Shown here one piece after another: positions 1-7,580 of a DNA stretch of 8,779 nt. A program made the translations under genes and the position numbers. The notes under the pieces are model-generated. The model worked only from the letters and a program-made list of their open reading frames with translations. It was not told where the DNA came from and did no database searches. The DNA is from Halovenus sp. (GTDB taxonomy: Archaea > Halobacteriota > Halobacteria > Halobacteriales > Haloarculaceae), in NCBI GenBank assembly GCA_003551265.1, contig PUMG01000160.1:1-8779 (forward strand), read 5' to 3'. Every line of letters begins with the position of its first letter. The first letter of the stretch is position 1.

Positions 1-1
1 C

Positions 2-721
2 GACGAAGTTCAGGTTATTGCCGGTCGGTGTACGACCGTCTTCGAAGGACAGCGCGACCAGACACAACACGGGGACGCGGTCGTGGTCGTCAAACCCGAC
101 GGGACGGTGCTTGTCCACGACGGCAGTGGCTACCAGCCGCTGGCGTGGCTCACCCGTGCGGAGGCGGTGACTGTCACTCCCGAGCAAATCACCGCACAGG
201 ACAGCGGACAGTCGCTCCGGGTAACCCTCGAAGAGACCTACAGCCGTGAGCAGTACCCTGCAAGTGAGGCGGGTGTCCCGGTCGGGGACTGTCCTGACTG
301 TGACGGAACGCTCGTCCGCGCACGCGGTTCCATCTCCTGTCCGGACTGCGCCGAGAAGTACTCGCTTCCCGCACAGTCGACGGTACTCTCTGAGTGCTGT
401 GACGAGTGCGGACTGCCGCTGTTTCGGACAGAGCGCGGTCAGTCGTTCGAGGTCTGCCTCGACGCTGGCTGTGATTCACTCGACACCCGTGTACGCGAGC
501 GTTACGACCGCGAGTGGAGCTGTCCCGACTGTGACGGAGACCTGCGCGTGCTGCGACGTGGCGGACTCTTGCTCGGCTGTGAAAACTATCCGGACTGTGA
601 GACGGGCTTTTCGTTTCCAGCAGGCAGTCACGTCGGCGACTGTGGCTGTACACTTCCTGTGTTCGAGACTGCCTCGGGTCGACGATGTCTCAACAGAGAG
701 TGTACCGAGGCAGAGTTATGA
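2..721 (+). CDS. NucS/DUF91-type N-terminal domain protein with four zinc ribbons (5' partial)
   Basis: The reading frame is open from base 2, so the true start lies left of the window; 239 residues plus a TGA stop are visible. Seen: residues 1-50 carry the signature of the N-terminal beta domain of the archaeal nuclease NucS/EndoMS (AGRCTTVFEG, then KPDGTVLVHD and GYQPLAWLT). From residue 97 onward 17 cysteines form four C4 zinc-ribbon sets: C97/C100/C113/C116, C133/C136/C152/C157, C174/C177/C193/C199 and C214/C216/C229/C234. The third and fourth resemble the topoisomerase I C4 zinc finger. Known: in NucS the N-terminal domain dimerises and binds single-stranded DNA, while a RecB-like C-terminal domain cuts. 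Here no RecB-like acidic/EVK motif is visible; zinc ribbons take its place. I infer a nucleic-acid-binding protein without nuclease activity. An internal GTG at 83 would cut through the conserved domain and is not a plausible start. Confidence 0.85.
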   Translation, partial: DEVQVIAGRCTTVFEGQRDQTQHGDAVVVVKPDGTVLVHDGSGYQPLAWLTRAEAVTVTPEQITAQDSGQSLRVTLEETYSREQYPASEAGVPVGDCPDCDGTLVRARGSISCPDCAEKYSLPAQSTVLSECCDECGLPLFRTERGQSFEVCLDAGCDSLDTRVRERYDREWSCPDCDGDLRVLRRGGLLLGCENYPDCETGFSFPAGSHVGDCGCTLPVFETASGRRCLNRECTEAEL

Positions 722-749
722 TTCGCCCTCACCAGCTAATTCTCCCCGA

Positions 750-3149
750 TCAGCTGACGGACACGCTACGCGTGTGTACAACAGGCTGGAGGGGCAGGTC
801 GGGAAAGCAGACGTGGACGGCGAACTCCAGTTCGTCGGCAGACGCACCGAAGACCCCGACCGGAAGCGTCGTCGTGCCGAGATAGGCGGCTTTGCTCGTC
901 ATTTCGACGCCGTTCACCGTCACGGTGAGCGACGCACGCGCGTCACCGCCAGCGGTTTCCACGATTAACTCGCACATCTCGTGCTCACCACGGGCGATAC
1001 GTTCGGGGAAATCACCCCAGGTAACTTCGATGACCGGTAACTCCTGTGCGCTCTCGCGGACGCGTTCGGCGACGCCTTCAGTCAAGCCTGCCCCCGCCAG
1101 TTCGACGACGCTTGCTGCCGCAACGTCGGCCGGCGTGCTGTACCCCGCGGCTGCAAGTGACGACGCCCGTGTTGCGCCCACCCCATCGATGGCGGTGAGT
1201 CCAACAGCATCATCGCTGATACCGGTCTCGACGCGCGTTTCGATGCGACAGACGAGGTTCGCCCGGGCACCGTCACCGAGTCGGTCGGCAATCGCCCGGG
1301 ACGCGGCGAGAAGGCGAAGTGCATTCTGGCGAATAATCCAGGCATCGCTCCGGAGTTCAGAAGGGGTCGTCCCGGTCATTCCCGCACGCAGGATAGCCAG
1401 CACCTTCCGCGCGCCGGAGTCGAGGTCATCGCCCCGGTTCCCGAGGACAGCGTCGATTGCATCGGCTTCGCCAGACCGAGCGCTGACGCTGTCGAACTCC
1501 TCGGCCGTCGCGACAGCAACGAGTACGTCGAACGTCTCCAGTTCTTCGCGGGCTGTGAGGTCGGCAAACGCGCGTGCCGTTCCGAGTCGGAGATAGAAAT
1601 CCGATGCCAGCCGCCCGAGCGACGTCGGAGACACGGCGAGTCCGTCCATCTCGACGAACTCGTGGTCGACGAGCCACGAGAGCGTCTCGCTGACACGCTC
1701 TCGCAGGTCCGACCCAGTCACGTAGGATTTTGACTGCTTTGCGCGCGCGTAGTAGAACGTCGTCTGGAGCCAGCCCATCGCGTCGTCGATGTCTCTGACA
1801 GTGCCGAGTGCAATCTCGGCGTTCAGGTGAACTGCGAGGTCGGCGGCAGCGGGACCAGTGTCGCCGCTGTTCGAGCGGTCAGCGAGCTGTGATTCGATGG
1901 TCTTTCCCTCTTCGAGCAGGCGGCGGTACCGGTCGGCAGCGGACCCGTCACAGAGCACCCACGCGTAGCCCCGTTCGTCGTAGCCGGGGCGTCCCGCTCG
2001 TCCGAGCATCTGGAGGATGTCGAGCGGGCTGATGTCGACCTCGCCTTCGAGCGGATCGTGATATTTGGTGTCACGGATGACGACACAGCGTGCGGGCAGG
2101 TTGACGCCCCACGCGAGCGTCGACGTCGAGAAGAGGAGGTCGATTCTCCCCTCGCGGAACCACTTCTCGATGTGGTTTCTGTCCTCGCGTCCGAGACCGG
2201 CGTGGTGGAAGCCGACGCCGTCGAGCACGGACTGTCGGAGTGTGTCGTTGTCGATGATATCCGTTTCGGTGTGGAAGTCGTAGTCGCCGCGAGCACCGAT
2301 CGGGATGTCACGTTCGACGAGTTCGTCGCGGGCTTTCTTTGCGGCCTGAACCGTATCTTGGCGCGAGGAGACGAACACCAGCGCCTGCCCGTCCTCACGG
2401 ATGTGTGGCTCTGCGAGGTCGAGCGCACGGTAGAGGCGGCGGTACTTGTCGGCGAAGGCGTTCTCACCGTGACTGTACGTGGCGACCCGTGCATCGAGCG
2501 GAACCGGTCGGTACGAGTCGTCGAAAGAGAACGTCGTCTCGTCGGGTGCATCGAGCCAGGTCGCCACGTCGTCGATGTTCGTCATCGTCGCCGAGAGTGC
2601 GACCACGCGCGGGTCACACAGGCGTCGGAGGCGAGAAATAGTCACTTCGAGGACGCTTCCGCGTTCGTCGGAGTCGAGCAGGTGGACCTCATCGATGATG
2701 CAGCAGTCGACATCGGTGACGAACGAGTAGCGTCGGGAGTCGTGTTTTCGAGTTGCCGAGTCTGCCTTTTCGGGGGTCATCACCAGCACGTCTGCGCGCT
2801 CGGCTTTTCTGGGGTTCAACTCGCGCTCACCCGTGACGACGTACACCGAGTAGCCGAGTTCCTCGAAGCGGGCCCATTCGCGCTCTTTCTCGTTCGTGAG
2901 CGCCCGGAGCGGGGCGAGAAACAGCGCTGTCCCTCCTGTCTGGAGCGCGCGACAGATCGAGACCTCTGCAATTGCGGTTTTGCCGCTAGCTGTCGGCGCG
3001 CTCACGACGACGTTCTCGTCGGATTCGAGCAGTGTCGGAACGACGGCTGACTGGACTGCGTTGAAGCGCTCGAACGAGAACGCGTCCGAGAACTCCGGAA
3101 GAACCGCTGAAACGGGAATCGTGGTCTGTGAGTCGGCGCGTTCTGTCAC
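750..3149 (-). CDS. Ski2-type superfamily 2 ATP-dependent helicase with Sec63-like C-terminal region
   Basis: This 799-residue protein is an ATP-driven DNA or RNA helicase of the Ski2/Hel308/Brr2 group. Seen, in order: Walker A APTASGKT (about 51-58), motif Ia around APLRALTNEKE (79-89), motif II DEVH (153-156), SAT (186-188), motif IV QALVFVSSRQ (255-264), motif V near STSTLAWGVNLPAR, and motif VI QMLGRAGRPG (380-389). An alpha-helical region follows, then a helix-hairpin-helix around AIDGVGATRASSLAAAGYS (about 653-671) and a beta-rich C-terminus (about 705-799). A short Ser/Gly/Ala-rich insert lies near residues 425-436. There is no ATG start: the frame offers TTG at 3197, GTG at 3173 and GTG at 3149. 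I chose 3149 because the region before it is proline-rich and unlike the family. No convincing ribosome-binding site was seen for any of the three. The gene converges on the zinc-ribbon gene with 28 bases between stops. It is distinct from canonical Hel308; strand and substrate preference cannot be read from sequence. Confidence 0.93.
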   Translation of the reverse strand: MTERADSQTTIPVSAVLPEFSDAFSFERFNAVQSAVVPTLLESDENVVVSAPTASGKTAIAEVSICRALQTGGTALFLAPLRALTNEKEREWARFEELGYSVYVVTGERELNPRKAERADVLVMTPEKADSATRKHDSRRYSFVTDVDCCIIDEVHLLDSDERGSVLEVTISRLRRLCDPRVVALSATMTNIDDVATWLDAPDETTFSFDDSYRPVPLDARVATYSHGENAFADKYRRLYRALDLAEPHIREDGQALVFVSSRQDTVQAAKKARDELVERDIPIGARGDYDFHTETDIIDNDTLRQSVLDGVGFHHAGLGREDRNHIEKWFREGRIDLLFSTSTLAWGVNLPARCVVIRDTKYHDPLEGEVDISPLDILQMLGRAGRPGYDERGYAWVLCDGSAADRYRRLLEEGKTIESQLADRSNSGDTGPAAADLAVHLNAEIALGTVRDIDDAMGWLQTTFYYARAKQSKSYVTGSDLRERVSETLSWLVDHEFVEMDGLAVSPTSLGRLASDFYLRLGTARAFADLTAREELETFDVLVAVATAEEFDSVSARSGEADAIDAVLGNRGDDLDSGARKVLAILRAGMTGTTPSELRSDAWIIRQNALRLLAASRAIADRLGDGARANLVCRIETRVETGISDDAVGLTAIDGVGATRASSLAAAGYSTPADVAAASVVELAGAGLTEGVAERVRESAQELPVIEVTWGDFPERIARGEHEMCELIVETAGGDARASLTVTVNGVEMTSKAAYLGTTTLPVGVFGASADELEFAVHVCFPDLPLQPVVHTRSVSVS

Positions 3150-3233
3150 ACCGGGTGGGGGTGGTGAACGCACATAGGCGTTTCTTTCGCAAGCCAACTC
3201 TTGCTGTATTGGGTCTTGTTGTGTCTACTCTGT

Positions 3234-6200
3234 TCAGGGTGGCGACGTGCCAGTCCCGACGGTGTCCTCGTCGCTGTTGCCGTCGACAAACACACCGATG
3301 TCGTACACACCTGCGCGCAGGTGTGAGGCGTCGAGCGTCACTTCGATAGTTTCGGTCGCACCAGGACCGACGTCCGCGACAGCGACTGCGCCGGTGGTGT
3401 CCGCTTCGAGACTGCTCCCGAATGGCGCTAACCGGATGTCGACGTGCTCGACAACGCCGAGGTCCCCGTCGTTCGTCACGGTTGCCGTCACAGTCACTTC
3501 GTCAGCTTCGGGGTTCGATCTCGCGTCCACGTCAGAGACGTTGAGTGAGCCTTCCTCACCGAGCCCGGCGACGTGCTCTGCGAGCAAGACAACGTCGGCG
3601 AGACCGACCTCACCGTCACGGGTGACGTCACCGAGGTTGTCATTGAACGGTTCGGGGTCGAGACCTGCAACAAACTCTTCGGAGAGAATCACGTCCGCCA
3701 TGTCGATGTCTCCGTCTTCGTTGACGTCACCGATGTCGAACTCGGGGAGCGTCTCGCTGACTGCCGTGAGCGTGCTGTCGTCGGTGTCGTCGCTCGACAC
3801 TGTCGCAGTGTAGCTGCCAGCGCTACCGTCGTTCGTGTCGAGTTCGAACGTCTCGGTCGCGGACTCACCGGATTCGAGTTCCACCTGTTCGTCAGCACTA
3901 CCGAGGTCCCCGGCGTCGAGGGTCACCGTCTGGGTGACCGTTTCGGTACCGGTGTTTCTGATTTCGGCGTCGACTTCGAGCGTGTCACCCTCCTCGACTG
4001 GACCGCTCGTTCCACTGATGTCGACATCGAAGAAGCCGTCTTCGATCGTTTCCCAGGTGCCTACGTCGTAGAACGTCGTCTCGGCGAGGCTGCCTTCCTC
4101 GTCGACTGCCTTGAACGCCAGCGAGAGCGATGGCTCGTCGTCCGTGATGTCGACGCTAACCGTGTAGACGCCATCACCGTGGTGTTCGACGTCAGCCTCG
4201 CTCCAGTCGCTATCGTCCTCGAATGGGGTGTCCTCAACGTCACCAGCGGCCGAGTACGCGTCGAACTCGTCGGGTTCGCCGGTGATGTAGTCGGTGACGT
4301 CGACCTCTATTTCGAGCGGTCCAGCGGTGCCGCTGTTGAACGCGTCGGCGTCAACTTCGATGGCCGCGAACTCCGGAACGTCGTTCTCGTCGTCTTCGTG
4401 GTACTCCGTGGCGTAGCGCGTCTCGTGGTGCTGGAGTGGAGCGAGCGCTTCGGCTTCGAGTTCGATCTCGACGAGGTCACCGTTTTCGAGGTCCGGCATA
4501 TCGTCGTCCTGGATGAATATCGTGTAGTCCCCTGCTTCGTCTTCTTCTTCGATAACCTCACCCTCGTGGATGACACGGTAGGTGTTGTCTGTAGCGAACG
4601 AATCTGTCTCGTAGGGCTGGAACGGTTCGATATCAGTTACCGGGTCGGCGTAGAACGGTCCTTCTTGATAGATGTTCGATGGGTTGACGATGGTGCCGAA
4701 CTCGTCGTCAACTCCTGGCGCTGATGGATGCGCGTTGAACTCCGCCGGAACCGTCTCGGGTGGGACGTCGGTTGTTCGGTTGGCAGTCAGGTCGTACTCC
4801 ATCCCGTCGTACTGGGTATCTGAGTAGTCGACGGCGTAGCCCCACTCGGAGACCATCCCTTCGCTCATATGATAGAGCGTCTGGTCGACCTGTGCGCCGA
4901 GTTCGTTCGTGAATGTGCTCACTGTCGGTCGACCGATTCCGAACTCTTCGTCAGCCTCGAAGACGTGTGTCGCACTGAAGATGGCGTTCGCCTCGTCGTC
5001 CGGGTTCTGGAATATCTCGTCGGGGTCGTCGCGCAGGTACGTCGAATCGAGTGCCCGAAGGTCGTCTTCGGTTACCGTCTCGACAGCGTCTTCTTCGTCT
5101 TCGACGAGACCGTCACTCCACGTAAAGAGGTCGTACACACGGTCGTTCTGGATTCCACCTGTCTCCAGGTCTCTGTGCGTCTCCTCCGGAACTGGCATTC
5201 GGTTGAGCCCGAATATTATCTGCTCGTCTTCGACCATCTCATCGGCGGTCGGTCCAGCGAAGAATGCGGTCCCGCTTCTGGTGATACCGACGCCGAGACT
5301 GGTGACACCAGTTCGTCTGTACGTCTCACCGAACAGCCCCGATTCGTAGTAGACGTAGATTCCTGCCGAGAGCTGACGGTCGAGCAGTTCACCCCGCTCG
5401 TTCTCGAGTTCTTCGAGGTCAAACTCGTACTCAATTGCGTCGCCCTCATCGAGTGTAATTCCGTCGGTCTCGTCGGGGTCTTCGATGATATCAGCAACGA
5501 TGATCGGATCCTCGTCGAACTCGGCCAGTCGTCCGGTCGACCACACCGTGTACGGCCCGTCGGCCTCGGGTTCGAACAGGGCGATACCGTCCTCGTCGAG
5601 ATCGACGGTCTCCTGTTGCTCACCGCCGATGTCCTGTACTCTGACGGACTCTCCCTCGACTGACCGACCGTCGAGCGCCTGTTTGTCGACAGCGATAGCA
5701 TCCTCAGGGTCTATTGGCTGACTGTATCCGAAGACAGCAGCAGTGTGGCTCTCATCTTCGTCGACGAGGGTCAGGTAGCCGCTATACAGTCCGGACCGGT
5801 CTGCACTCGCATTGACTGTAATCTCGATGCCTGCGGACTCACCGGGGTCGAGTTCGAGTGACGTCCGGTTCACCTCGAACACTCCTTCTGAGTCTCCCTC
5901 GATGTGTTCGAGCTCTGCTTCAACGTCGAGGTCGAGCGTCTCATCTTCGGCATTCTCGACAGTCAGCGAGTCGGATTTCACTTCACCCAGGTCCTCGAAC
6001 GGGTCGAAGTCGAATCCGATGCGTGGGTCGTCGACAAATATCGACGGCTCGAACGCTGCGGTAGTGTTGACCTGCCCTGGGCCGCTCGAGTAGACGTCAG
6101 CATCCACATTCTCGTTGAACGTGGCTGCCGTTTCGAGACGGTCTGCAGTGGTCATCATATTGCTCCGAATCTCCTCGGGAGTCAGGTCCTCGTCAGCGTC

Positions 6201-7577
6201 GAGCATCAGTGCAACGACACCGCTGATGTGGGGTGCCGACATACTCGTTCCCGACTTTGTTGTGTACGGGAACTCGCCGGCATCCTGGCTTCCTGTCGCC
6301 TCGATGAGGACGCCCGGTGCGGTTATTTCGGGCTTTATCTGGAACTCTTCGGTCGGCCCTCGCGATGAGAACTGTGCGACGTCTTCGTCCCAGTTCCGGT
6401 CGAGCGTGTCGTCCGCGGCGACTGCAATGGCGTTATCTGCGTTACCTGGAGAAGTGAGCGACTCGAATCCTGGACCGCTGTTACCTGCAGACGTTATAAC
6501 GACGGCACCCTCGTCGACAGCGTTGTTCGCTGCCTGTGAGAGCGGCTCGTCTGGCGCGCCCGGACCACCGAGGCTCATCGAGATGATGTCTGCTCCCTCG
6601 TCTACCGACTCATCGATGGCGTCGATAAGTCCTGAGAGGAAACAACCCCCGTCTGCGTCACAGGTCCGCATGTTCATCAGATCTGCCCCAGGTGCAACAC
6701 CGACGAAGTCGTCGTCTTCGGTGCCGTCACCGGCGACTGTTCCTGCGACGTGCGTCCCGTGGCCTTGCTCGTCAGCAGTGGTGTCGTCGTCGGGGACGAA
6801 GCTCTCCTCGTAGACGACGCGGTCACCGAAGTCAGGATGGTCGGCGTCGATACCTGTATCGAGGACTGCAACGCTGATACCAGAACCGTCGACGCCGAAG
6901 TCACTTCGAGCAGTTTCGGCCCGTATCTCCTCGGCCGACTCGTCCAGCAGTGTCTCGTACTGGTGGTCGAGATGCACTCGCTCTATTCCAGCAGCGTCGA
7001 GGGTTTCTGGCGTGAGTCCGTCGCTTGCGGCCACCAACTCACCGGAGATTGTGCCTGCTGCAGCGTCGATAATGCTGTAGTCGGTGTGAAGGCTGAGCCC
7101 TTCGATGCTGTGTTCGGCGCTCACACCCCGGTCGTCTGTGAGTTCGACGACGACAGGCGTCTCGCCTGTGGCACTGTCGTAGTACCCTCCGGCAACCAGC
7201 CGAGTCACGTTGAACAGTTCAAGATCGTAGTCCTCTTCACTCACTCCTTCGGGCAAGAGGTAGAAGCCACGCTCTTCTTCGACGGTCTCGTAGTCACCTT
7301 CGGCTGCACTGATCTCGTACTGGAGTTGACCACTGGTCTGGCGGACGGTCACCTCCTCACCGGTCACCAGCGTCACTGTGACGTCACCGTCGAGTTCGAG
7401 GGGTAGCTCTTCATCCTCGTCGTCCTCTCCGAATTCCTCGGGAACGACCTCTTCACCTGCCGCAAGGTCCAGGTCGTCCGCTGGAGTCGCTCCAGCAGCT
7501 CCGACCATCGCAATTGTCATGAACGATACGACCAGCAAGAAACCGATCAGCACTGTGTGTGTTTTCCGTCTTGTCAT
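3234..7577 (-). CDS. Large exported subtilisin-family (S8) serine protease with CARDB-dockerin-CARDB tail
   Basis: This 1447-residue protein is predicted to cut proteins outside the cell. Seen: an N-terminal signal (residues 1-30, possible cleavage after AGA), an acidic prodomain (about 31-225), and an S8 catalytic domain (about 228-505). The triad is D240 in VAVLDTGID, H273 in GHGTHVAG and S445 in SGTSMSAPH, with oxyanion N366 in SAGNSG. A beta-rich Fn3-like stretch (about 511-618) follows, then some 560 residues I do not recognise. Next come a CARDB-like domain (about 1183-1275), two dockerin-like calcium loops (1284-1295 and 1317-1328) and a second CARDB-like domain (1345-1443). It ends SPP with no transmembrane anchor or PGF-type sorting signal. 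The only cysteines are C306 and C312. It is far longer than typical halolysins (roughly 400-550 residues). The ATG at 7577 is supported by the signal peptide that follows it. The prodomain and overall order resemble large actinobacterial subtilases (from memory, not searched). Confidence 0.95.
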   Translation of the reverse strand: MTRRKTHTVLIGFLLVVSFMTIAMVGAAGATPADDLDLAAGEEVVPEEFGEDDEDEELPLELDGDVTVTLVTGEEVTVRQTSGQLQYEISAAEGDYETVEEERGFYLLPEGVSEEDYDLELFNVTRLVAGGYYDSATGETPVVVELTDDRGVSAEHSIEGLSLHTDYSIIDAAAGTISGELVAASDGLTPETLDAAGIERVHLDHQYETLLDESAEEIRAETARSDFGVDGSGISVAVLDTGIDADHPDFGDRVVYEESFVPDDDTTADEQGHGTHVAGTVAGDGTEDDDFVGVAPGADLMNMRTCDADGGCFLSGLIDAIDESVDEGADIISMSLGGPGAPDEPLSQAANNAVDEGAVVITSAGNSGPGFESLTSPGNADNAIAVAADDTLDRNWDEDVAQFSSRGPTEEFQIKPEITAPGVLIEATGSQDAGEFPYTTKSGTSMSAPHISGVVALMLDADEDLTPEEIRSNMMTTADRLETAATFNENVDADVYSSGPGQVNTTAAFEPSIFVDDPRIGFDFDPFEDLGEVKSDSLTVENAEDETLDLDVEAELEHIEGDSEGVFEVNRTSLELDPGESAGIEITVNASADRSGLYSGYLTLVDEDESHTAAVFGYSQPIDPEDAIAVDKQALDGRSVEGESVRVQDIGGEQQETVDLDEDGIALFEPEADGPYTVWSTGRLAEFDEDPIIVADIIEDPDETDGITLDEGDAIEYEFDLEELENERGELLDRQLSAGIYVYYESGLFGETYRRTGVTSLGVGITRSGTAFFAGPTADEMVEDEQIIFGLNRMPVPEETHRDLETGGIQNDRVYDLFTWSDGLVEDEEDAVETVTEDDLRALDSTYLRDDPDEIFQNPDDEANAIFSATHVFEADEEFGIGRPTVSTFTNELGAQVDQTLYHMSEGMVSEWGYAVDYSDTQYDGMEYDLTANRTTDVPPETVPAEFNAHPSAPGVDDEFGTIVNPSNIYQEGPFYADPVTDIEPFQPYETDSFATDNTYRVIHEGEVIEEEDEAGDYTIFIQDDDMPDLENGDLVEIELEAEALAPLQHHETRYATEYHEDDENDVPEFAAIEVDADAFNSGTAGPLEIEVDVTDYITGEPDEFDAYSAAGDVEDTPFEDDSDWSEADVEHHGDGVYTVSVDITDDEPSLSLAFKAVDEEGSLAETTFYDVGTWETIEDGFFDVDISGTSGPVEEGDTLEVDAEIRNTGTETVTQTVTLDAGDLGSADEQVELESGESATETFELDTNDGSAGSYTATVSSDDTDDSTLTAVSETLPEFDIGDVNEDGDIDMADVILSEEFVAGLDPEPFNDNLGDVTRDGEVGLADVVLLAEHVAGLGEEGSLNVSDVDARSNPEADEVTVTATVTNDGDLGVVEHVDIRLAPFGSSLEADTTGAVAVADVGPGATETIEVTLDASHLRAGVYDIGVFVDGNSDEDTVGTGTSPP
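3249..3545 (-). other. Second CARDB-like beta domain of the subtilase
   Basis: Protease residues about 1345-1443 repeat the same fold pattern: EVTVTATVTNDGDLGVVEHV, DVGPGATETIEVTLDA, and closing strand AGVYDIGVFVDG. It forms the C-terminus of the protein, with only a few residues after it, so nothing follows that could anchor the enzyme. Confidence 0.65.
3558..3737 (-). other. Dockerin-like pair of calcium-binding loops in the subtilase
   Basis: Protease residues about 1281-1340 hold two tandem copies of an EF-hand-like loop plus helix: GDVNEDGDIDMADV followed by helix ending EFVAGL, and GDVTRDGEVGLADV followed by helix ending EHVAGL. Calcium ligand positions 1, 3, 5 and 12 are D/N/D/D and D/T/D/D. 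This is the dockerin type I pattern known from cellulosomes and also found in archaeal proteins. In cellulosomes dockerins bind cohesins; no cohesin is encoded in this window, so the partner is unknown. Structural calcium binding is the minimum expectation. Confidence 0.8.
3753..4031 (-). other. First CARDB-like beta domain of the subtilase
   Basis: Protease residues about 1183-1275 show the CARDB pattern: a start like SGPVEEGDTLEVDAEIRNTG, a strand TVTQTVTLDAG, then ESGESATETFELDT and a closing strand SYTATVSSDD. CARDB domains are Ig-like folds common in archaeal and bacterial surface and secreted proteins, often for adhesion or as spacers. It directly precedes the dockerin-like loops. Confidence 0.65.
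6063..6896 (-). other. Subtilisin S8 catalytic domain
   Basis: Protease residues about 228-505. All four hallmark positions are intact (D240, H273, N366, S445), so an active enzyme is expected. GVAPGADL and SMSLGG mark the core strands in normal S8 order. A pair of cysteines (C306, C312) lies in the segment that aligns with the substrate-binding edge loop of subtilisin. Confidence 0.92.
7488..7577 (-). other. Signal peptide of the subtilase
   Basis: The first 30 codons of the protease encode a basic start (TRRKTH), a hydrophobic core (VLIGFLLVVSFMTIAMVG) and a small-residue end AAGA, then an acidic mature region. A twin arginine is present at residues 3-4, but the two positions after RR are K and T instead of the usual x-[FL]. 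Tat export, common for halolysins, is therefore possible but not clear; Sec is equally allowed. There is no lipobox cysteine. Confidence 0.8.
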
Positions 7578-7580
7578 GTG

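Noticed and set aside
722..749. Possible bidirectional terminator between the convergent genes
   Set aside because: The 28 bases contain neither a stem-loop nor a T-run in either direction.
189..968. Alternative frames overlapping the zinc-ribbon gene on both strands
   Set aside because: The frame open from base 2 has the NucS-like signature and regularly spaced cysteine pairs. The others are arginine/serine-rich shadows.
2058..3050. A 330-codon plus-strand frame opposite the helicase
   Set aside because: Antisense to the conserved helicase motifs and without any recognisable domain or start context.
3573..4724. A 383-codon plus-strand frame opposite the 3' half of the protease gene
   Set aside because: It lies wholly antisense to dockerin, CARDB and central protease codons. 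Its valine/arginine-rich composition is that of the complement of an acidic gene, with no domain or acidic bias of its own.
4869..5663. A 264-codon plus-strand frame opposite the middle of the protease
   Set aside because: The protease frame is continuous from signal peptide to C-terminus, so this is a complement artefact.
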